Below, in pieces: positions 60,156 to 64,000 of a stretch of DNA of 64,000 bases. The stretch is from an uncultured Clostridia bacterium (GTDB taxonomy: Bacteria; Bacillota; Clostridia; Christensenellales; DTU072). The stretch lies in assembly GCA_944363505.1 (NCBI GenBank), contig CALVUD010000004.1:1-64000 (forward strand). The letters are read 5' to 3'. Each line of letters starts with the position of its first letter. The stretch's first letter is position 1. The position numbers and the translations under genes were made by a program. Below the pieces are notes generated by a model. The model did no database searches. It had not been told where the DNA came from and saw only the letters and a list, made by a program, of their open reading frames with translations.

Positions 60156-61062
60156 GATTTTCGTGGACGGCTGGCAGGGCACTACGGGACTGAAGATAGT
60201 CGAGAGGCTGGAACCGAGAAAGGACGTAGAGCTGATCAAACTTGAGGGCGACGAAAGAAAAGACATGAACGCAAGGCTGGACGCGGCAAGACTTGCCGAC
60301 GTTACCGTGTTATGTCTTCCCGACGACGCCGCGCGTGAGATCGCCTCCTTAGCGGACGAAAGCGTCAGGCTGATTGACGCCTCCACCGCGCACAGAACGG
60401 CTCCCGGCTGGGCTTACGGAATGCCCGAACTGGGTTTAAGTTTCCGTAATGCCATCGCTTCGTCAAACCGCGTGGCGAATCCGGGCTGCCACGCGTCGGG
60501 CGTGATCGCGATCATTTATCCGCTTATAAAAAGCGGGATCATGGCTCCCGAAACAAAGGTTTCGGCAACCTCGATAACGGGATACAGCGGCGGGGGCAAA
60601 AAGATGATCGCCGACTACGAGGAGAACGGATACGCTTATCCGCGCGTTTACGCTCCGCAACAAAACCACAAACACTTAAGGGAGATCCAATATGTAACCG
60701 GGCTTGAAACGCCGCCCGTATTCGTGCCCGTGGTGGCGCCGTTTTATTCGGGCATGCAGGTTACGGTACCGCTCCACGCGGCACAGCTGAAAGGCAATCC
60801 GTCGCCCGAGACGTTACGCGGGCTTTACGCCGATTTTTATCGGGACGGACTTATCTCGGCGGGCGAGGCGTTCGAGAACGGATTCGCTTCGGCGGGCGCG
60901 AAAGCGGGTAAGGATACGATGCTTGTGTCCGTTGACGGAAATTCCGACAGAATGAGCGTAACGGCGGTATTCGACAATCTCGGAAAAGGCGCTTCGGGCG
61001 CTTGCATACAAAACATAAACATAATGCTCGGACAAGACGAAAGGACGGGGCTGATAATATGA
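60148..61062 (+). CDS. argC: N-acetyl-gamma-glutamyl-phosphate reductase (type 2)
   Basis: NADPH-dependent reductase of acetylglutamyl phosphate. The 304-residue product is the short type-2 form, starting FVDGWQGTTGLKIVERL, rather than the ~345-residue type 1. The catalytic Cys is in VANPGCHASGVIA, and SITGYSGGGKKMI and PQQNHKHLREI are the usual following blocks. The start at 60148 is set by AAGGAG 8 bases upstream, inside the end of argH. It ends with an ATGA overlap with argJ. Confidence 0.95.
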   Translation: MNKIFVDGWQGTTGLKIVERLEPRKDVELIKLEGDERKDMNARLDAARLADVTVLCLPDDAAREIASLADESVRLIDASTAHRTAPGWAYGMPELGLSFRNAIASSNRVANPGCHASGVIAIIYPLIKSGIMAPETKVSATSITGYSGGGKKMIADYEENGYAYPRVYAPQQNHKHLREIQYVTGLETPPVFVPVVAPFYSGMQVTVPLHAAQLKGNPSPETLRGLYADFYRDGLISAGEAFENGFASAGAKAGKDTMLVSVDGNSDRMSVTAVFDNLGKGASGACIQNINIMLGQDERTGLII

Positions 61063-62276
61063 TAAAAATTTACGACGAAGGCGTGACTTTTCCCAAAGGC
61101 TTTACCGCTTCGGGAGTACACGCGGGTATCAGAAAGAACAAATCCAAGCGCGACCTCGCGCTGATAATGGCTTCGGAACGCGTGCCTGCAGCGGCGGTAT
61201 ATACTTTGAACACCGTCAAGGGCGCGCCGCTCATAGTCACCAAACGCCATCTGGCGGACGGCTACGCGCGCGCTATATTATGCAATTCGGGCAACGCGAA
61301 CACTTGTAACGCGAACGGAGAGGAAATTGCCGAGGCGACCTCCGCTATGCTTGCCGCGGCTTCGGGTATCGACGCCGACGACGTGATAGTGGCGTCTACG
61401 GGCGTTATTGGGCAAAAGCTGTCGCCGGAGCCTTTCGAAAAGGCCATGCCCGAACTGGTTGCCCGTCTCAGCGTGGCGGGCGGCAAAGACGCCGCTGAAG
61501 CGATCATGACGACGGATACGACTCTGAAACAGGCGGCTGCGGAAGCGGTCATCGGCGGAAAAGTCGTCAGAATCGGCGGTATCGCCAAAGGTTCGGGTAT
61601 GATAAATCCGAATATGGCGACGATGCTGGTATTCGTTACCACGGACGCCGCGATCTCTCCCGAAACGCTTCAAAAAGCCGTTTCCAGGAACGTCAGGGAT
61701 TCTTTTAACATGATCACCGTGGACGGGGATACTTCCACGAACGATATGTTCGCCGTTATGGCTTCCGGTAAAGCCGGGAACGAGGAAATTTTAGACAGAA
61801 CGGCGGAATTCGAAAAGTTCTGTCAACTGCTTTCCGCTGTCAGCGTAACACTTTGCAAAAAGATCGCTGCGGACGGAGAAGGCGCGACAAAGTTACTCGA
61901 ATGTCGCGTTTCGGGAGCCGCAACAAAGGAACTTGCGCGCAAGGCGGCTAAATCCGTCGTCGGCAGCGCGCTGGTCAAAGCCGCAATGTTCGGCTCCGAC
62001 GCCAACTGGGGCAGGGTGCTTTCCGCTCTAGGATATTCCGATACCGCCCTTGACGCGGGCAAAGCCGACGTCGCGTTTTCATCGGCGGCCGGACGTATAG
62101 AAGTTTGCCTGGGAGGCTCGGGCATAGATTTTTCGGAGGAAAAAGCCAAAGCCGTTTTGTCCGAAAAAGAAATAACGATCGAGGTCGATCTCGGATGCGG
62201 CGTTTTCGACGCCGTGGCATGGGGGTGCGATCTTACTTACGATTACGTCAAAATAAACGGCGACTACCGCACCTGA
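61059..62276 (+). CDS. argJ: Glutamate N-acetyltransferase/amino-acid acetyltransferase (ArgJ)
   Basis: Transfers acetyl from acetylornithine to glutamate, so the pathway recycles its acetyl group; bifunctional members also use acetyl-CoA. The 405-residue proenzyme has the self-cleavage site in GMINPNMATMLVFVTTDA, where the Thr becomes the nucleophile, and the conserved CNSGNANTCNANG and VASTGVIGQKL blocks. The C-terminus ends YVKINGDYRT. The ATG overlaps the argC stop by 4 bp. With no separate argA seen, ArgJ may also supply the first acetylglutamate. Confidence 0.97.
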   Translation: MIKIYDEGVTFPKGFTASGVHAGIRKNKSKRDLALIMASERVPAAAVYTLNTVKGAPLIVTKRHLADGYARAILCNSGNANTCNANGEEIAEATSAMLAAASGIDADDVIVASTGVIGQKLSPEPFEKAMPELVARLSVAGGKDAAEAIMTTDTTLKQAAAEAVIGGKVVRIGGIAKGSGMINPNMATMLVFVTTDAAISPETLQKAVSRNVRDSFNMITVDGDTSTNDMFAVMASGKAGNEEILDRTAEFEKFCQLLSAVSVTLCKKIAADGEGATKLLECRVSGAATKELARKAAKSVVGSALVKAAMFGSDANWGRVLSALGYSDTALDAGKADVAFSSAAGRIEVCLGGSGIDFSEEKAKAVLSEKEITIEVDLGCGVFDAVAWGCDLTYDYVKINGDYRT

Positions 62277-62300
62277 AATTTACCGAACAACGGAGGATAT

Positions 62301-63152
62301 ATGAAGATCACGAATAACGACAAAGCCGAAATTCTGCTCGAGGCGTTGCCTTACATCCGTAAATACGCCGGCGAAACCGTAGTCATAAAATACGGCGGCA
62401 GCGCCATGACGGACGAAACGCTCAAAAAGAGCGTCGTCAAAGACATTATTCTGTTACAGCAAATAGGCGTGAAGACCGTTCTCGTTCACGGCGGAGGTCC
62501 CGAGATCAGCGAGGCGCTGAAAAGGATGGGCGTGTGCACGAAATTCGTCAACGGACTTCGCGTTACCGACGCCGAAAGCATGAACGTGGTACAAATGGTG
62601 CTCGCGGGCAAGATCAACAAGGACCTTGTTGCGCTGATAGGCAGCGCGGGCGCGAAAGCGATAGGGCTCAGCGGCGTGGACGGCAACATGATCCTTGCCG
62701 AACCCTTGAGCGAGGAGATGGGTTTTGTCGGCGACGTCAAAAACGTGGATACCAAACCCGTTACCGACGCTCTGGACGCGGGCTACATTCCCGTGATTGC
62801 GCCTATAGGCGTGGACGCGGACGGGCAGGTCTACAACATAAACGCGGATACCGCCGCCGCGAGGATAGCGGGGGCGCTGAAAGCGCGGTCTTTTATCAAC
62901 ATGACCGACGAACCGGGAATTTTGCAGGATCCCGCGGACGTTTCCACGCTGATACGCGAAGTCAGCGCCAGCGAAGCGGGGCAGCTGATCTCCGAAGGCG
63001 TGGTTTCCGGAGGAATGCTTCCGAAAGTGCGTTGTTGCATAGAAGCGATACGCCGCGGAGTCAACAAAGTGTTCATTATCGACGGCAGAGAGCCTCATTC
63101 CCTGCTTATCGAAATTTTGTCCGACGAAGGCATCGGCACTATGTTCTATTGA
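62301..63152 (+). CDS. argB: Acetylglutamate kinase
   Basis: Phosphorylates N-acetylglutamate. The 283-residue protein of the amino-acid-kinase fold has VVIKYGGSAMTDE (Lys and Gly-rich loop), VLVHGGGPEISEAL and VISGGMLPK-type VVSGGMLPKVRCCIEAI, the conserved Lys motif. An N-terminal helix of ~25 residues precedes the core, as in arginine-inhibited hexameric kinases, and GINMTDEPG-type FINMTDEPGILQDP is present, so feedback inhibition by arginine is plausible. AACGGAGG is the ribosome site. Confidence 0.97.
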   Translation: MKITNNDKAEILLEALPYIRKYAGETVVIKYGGSAMTDETLKKSVVKDIILLQQIGVKTVLVHGGGPEISEALKRMGVCTKFVNGLRVTDAESMNVVQMVLAGKINKDLVALIGSAGAKAIGLSGVDGNMILAEPLSEEMGFVGDVKNVDTKPVTDALDAGYIPVIAPIGVDADGQVYNINADTAAARIAGALKARSFINMTDEPGILQDPADVSTLIREVSASEAGQLISEGVVSGGMLPKVRCCIEAIRRGVNKVFIIDGREPHSLLIEILSDEGIGTMFY

Positions 63153-63160
63153 GGTGACGG

Positions 63161-64000
63161 ATGAAACATTTGCTTAAGTTACAGGATCTTTCGGCAAAGG
63201 AGATAACGGATATACTTAACCTTGCCGATCAGTTGAAATTCGAGAGAAAACACGGCATCGACCATCCGCGCCTGAAGGGCAAGACTCTGGGAATGATATT
63301 TACCAAAGCCTCCACCAGAACGCGCGTTTCCTTTGAGGTCGGAATGTATCAGCTGGGCGGAAACGCGCTGTTTCTCAGCGGTTCCGAAATGCAGATAGGC
63401 AGAGGCGAACCCGCCGAGGACACGGCGAGAGTGCTTTCCAAATATCTGGACGGGATAATGATCAGGACTTTCGACCAAGCCGAGGTCGAAAAGCTGGCGG
63501 CGTTCGGCACGATACCCGTCATAAACGGCTTGACGGATTATTGTCATCCCTGTCAGGTGCTGGCGGATCTGATGACGATACGCGAGTTCCTCGGTTCTTT
63601 CCGCGACAAGAAAGTGTGTTTCGTCGGCGACGGCAACAACATGGCGAATTCGCTGATAGTCGGTTGTATCAAGATGGGCATGGATATCGCTATAGCCTGT
63701 CCGAAAGGCTATGAACCGGATGCCGAACTCGTCAAATGGGGATACGAACAGGGCAAATTGACGATGACGGAGGATCTAAAAGCGGCAGCCGAAAACGCAG
63801 ACGTCATGTATACGGACGTATGGGCGAGCATGGGTCAGGAAGGCGAGGCTCAGATAAGGCGCGCCAAGTTCGAAAAATTCACCATCGACCGAGATCTTAT
63901 GTCTGTCGCCAAGAAGAATGCGATCGTTTTGCACTGTCTGCCAGCGCACCGCGGCGAGGAGATCTCCGCCGAAGTTCTGGAGGCGCACGCAAAGGAAATA
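63161..64000 (+). CDS. argF: Ornithine carbamoyltransferase (cut by window end)
   Basis: Makes citrulline from ornithine and carbamoyl phosphate. The first 280 codons are present and the frame is open to the last base. The carbamoyl-phosphate loop is KASTRTRVSFEVGMYQLGG, with HPCQVLADLMTI, VCFVGDGNNMANSL and the ornithine-binding HCLPAHRGEE near the end of the window. About 25-30 residues are missing. GAGGTGACGG is the ribosome site. It begins 8 bp after argB. Confidence 0.97.
   Translation, partial: MKHLLKLQDLSAKEITDILNLADQLKFERKHGIDHPRLKGKTLGMIFTKASTRTRVSFEVGMYQLGGNALFLSGSEMQIGRGEPAEDTARVLSKYLDGIMIRTFDQAEVEKLAAFGTIPVINGLTDYCHPCQVLADLMTIREFLGSFRDKKVCFVGDGNNMANSLIVGCIKMGMDIAIACPKGYEPDAELVKWGYEQGKLTMTEDLKAAAENADVMYTDVWASMGQEGEAQIRRAKFEKFTIDRDLMSVAKKNAIVLHCLPAHRGEEISAEVLEAHAKEI

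Overview
The window looks like chromosome from a spore-forming anaerobe of the Bacillota, most likely class Clostridia. GC is moderate (about 50-55% by eye), AAGGAG-type ribosome sites are common, and there is a tricistronic gerA-type germination operon (37.7-41.4 kb), a YyaC/DUF1256 forespore protein (13 kb), a membrane-anchored Asp23-like protein (18 kb), a clostridial-type 2[4Fe-4S] ferredoxin (29.7 kb) and an oxygen-sensitive two-subunit class I fumarase (21 kb). I cannot name the genus. I found no rRNA, tRNA, CRISPR array, insertion sequence or phage genes.

Layout. 0-1.6 kb: a MATE exporter. 1.7-8.8 kb: a myo-inositol operon (GPH-family transporter, iolB, iolD, iolE, iolG, then a zinc phospholipase C-like gene). 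8.8-21.9 kb, all minus strand: PAP2 phosphatase, Gfo/Idh/MocA oxidoreductase, ftsH, yyaC, a DUF1846 protein, an XRE-cupin-acyl-CoA synthetase fusion, amaP, and an operon of fumarase alpha, fumarase beta, nitroreductase and ClC transporter. 22.4-36.8 kb, plus strand: small XRE regulator, a 1057-residue Ig-domain lipoprotein and its partner, a CtpE-like P-type ATPase, ferredoxin, GNAT, a CvpA-like membrane protein, a 656-residue anchored protein with an unfamiliar repeat, a short 2Fe-2S protein related to corrinoid activators, and an OYE-type flavoenzyme. 36.9-43.5 kb: mrp, gerA operon, then tcdA and a second GPH transporter on the other strand. 43.6-50.1 kb: two BspA-like leucine-rich-repeat lipoproteins flanking a polar amino-acid ABC transporter. 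50.1-57.4 kb: two more GPH transporters, YbaK-type deacylase, an RlmL-type methyltransferase, a sulfatase and an SGNH hydrolase. 57.5-64 kb: arginine operon argG-argH-argC-argJ-argB-argF, with argF cut by the window end.

How the parts work together. The iol operon encodes uptake (inferred) and the first steps of inositol breakdown: IolG oxidises inositol, IolE dehydrates inosose, IolD opens the ring, and IolB isomerises the product. The later kinase, aldolase and dehydrogenase genes are not here. The arg operon covers the acetyl cycle and all steps from acetylglutamate to arginine except the aminotransferase argD. Four GPH/MelB-type transporters in 54 kb, plus a sulfatase and an SGNH esterase, suggest a life on host or plant glycans and polyols.

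The most striking pattern is regulatory. At five genes (yyaC, fumarase alpha, the 727-residue LRR lipoprotein, the sulfatase and the SGNH hydrolase) a good promoter -10 hexamer lies exactly 6 bp from the ATG and there is no ribosome site. This predicts leaderless mRNAs, which are considered uncommon in Bacillota. The yyaC case also fits the forespore sigma-F consensus. Other unusual items are the fused XRE-cupin-ligase, a roughly 115-residue insertion in the ABC ATPase, a GerAC without its lipobox cysteine, and a terminator hairpin that contains the start codon of the next gene.
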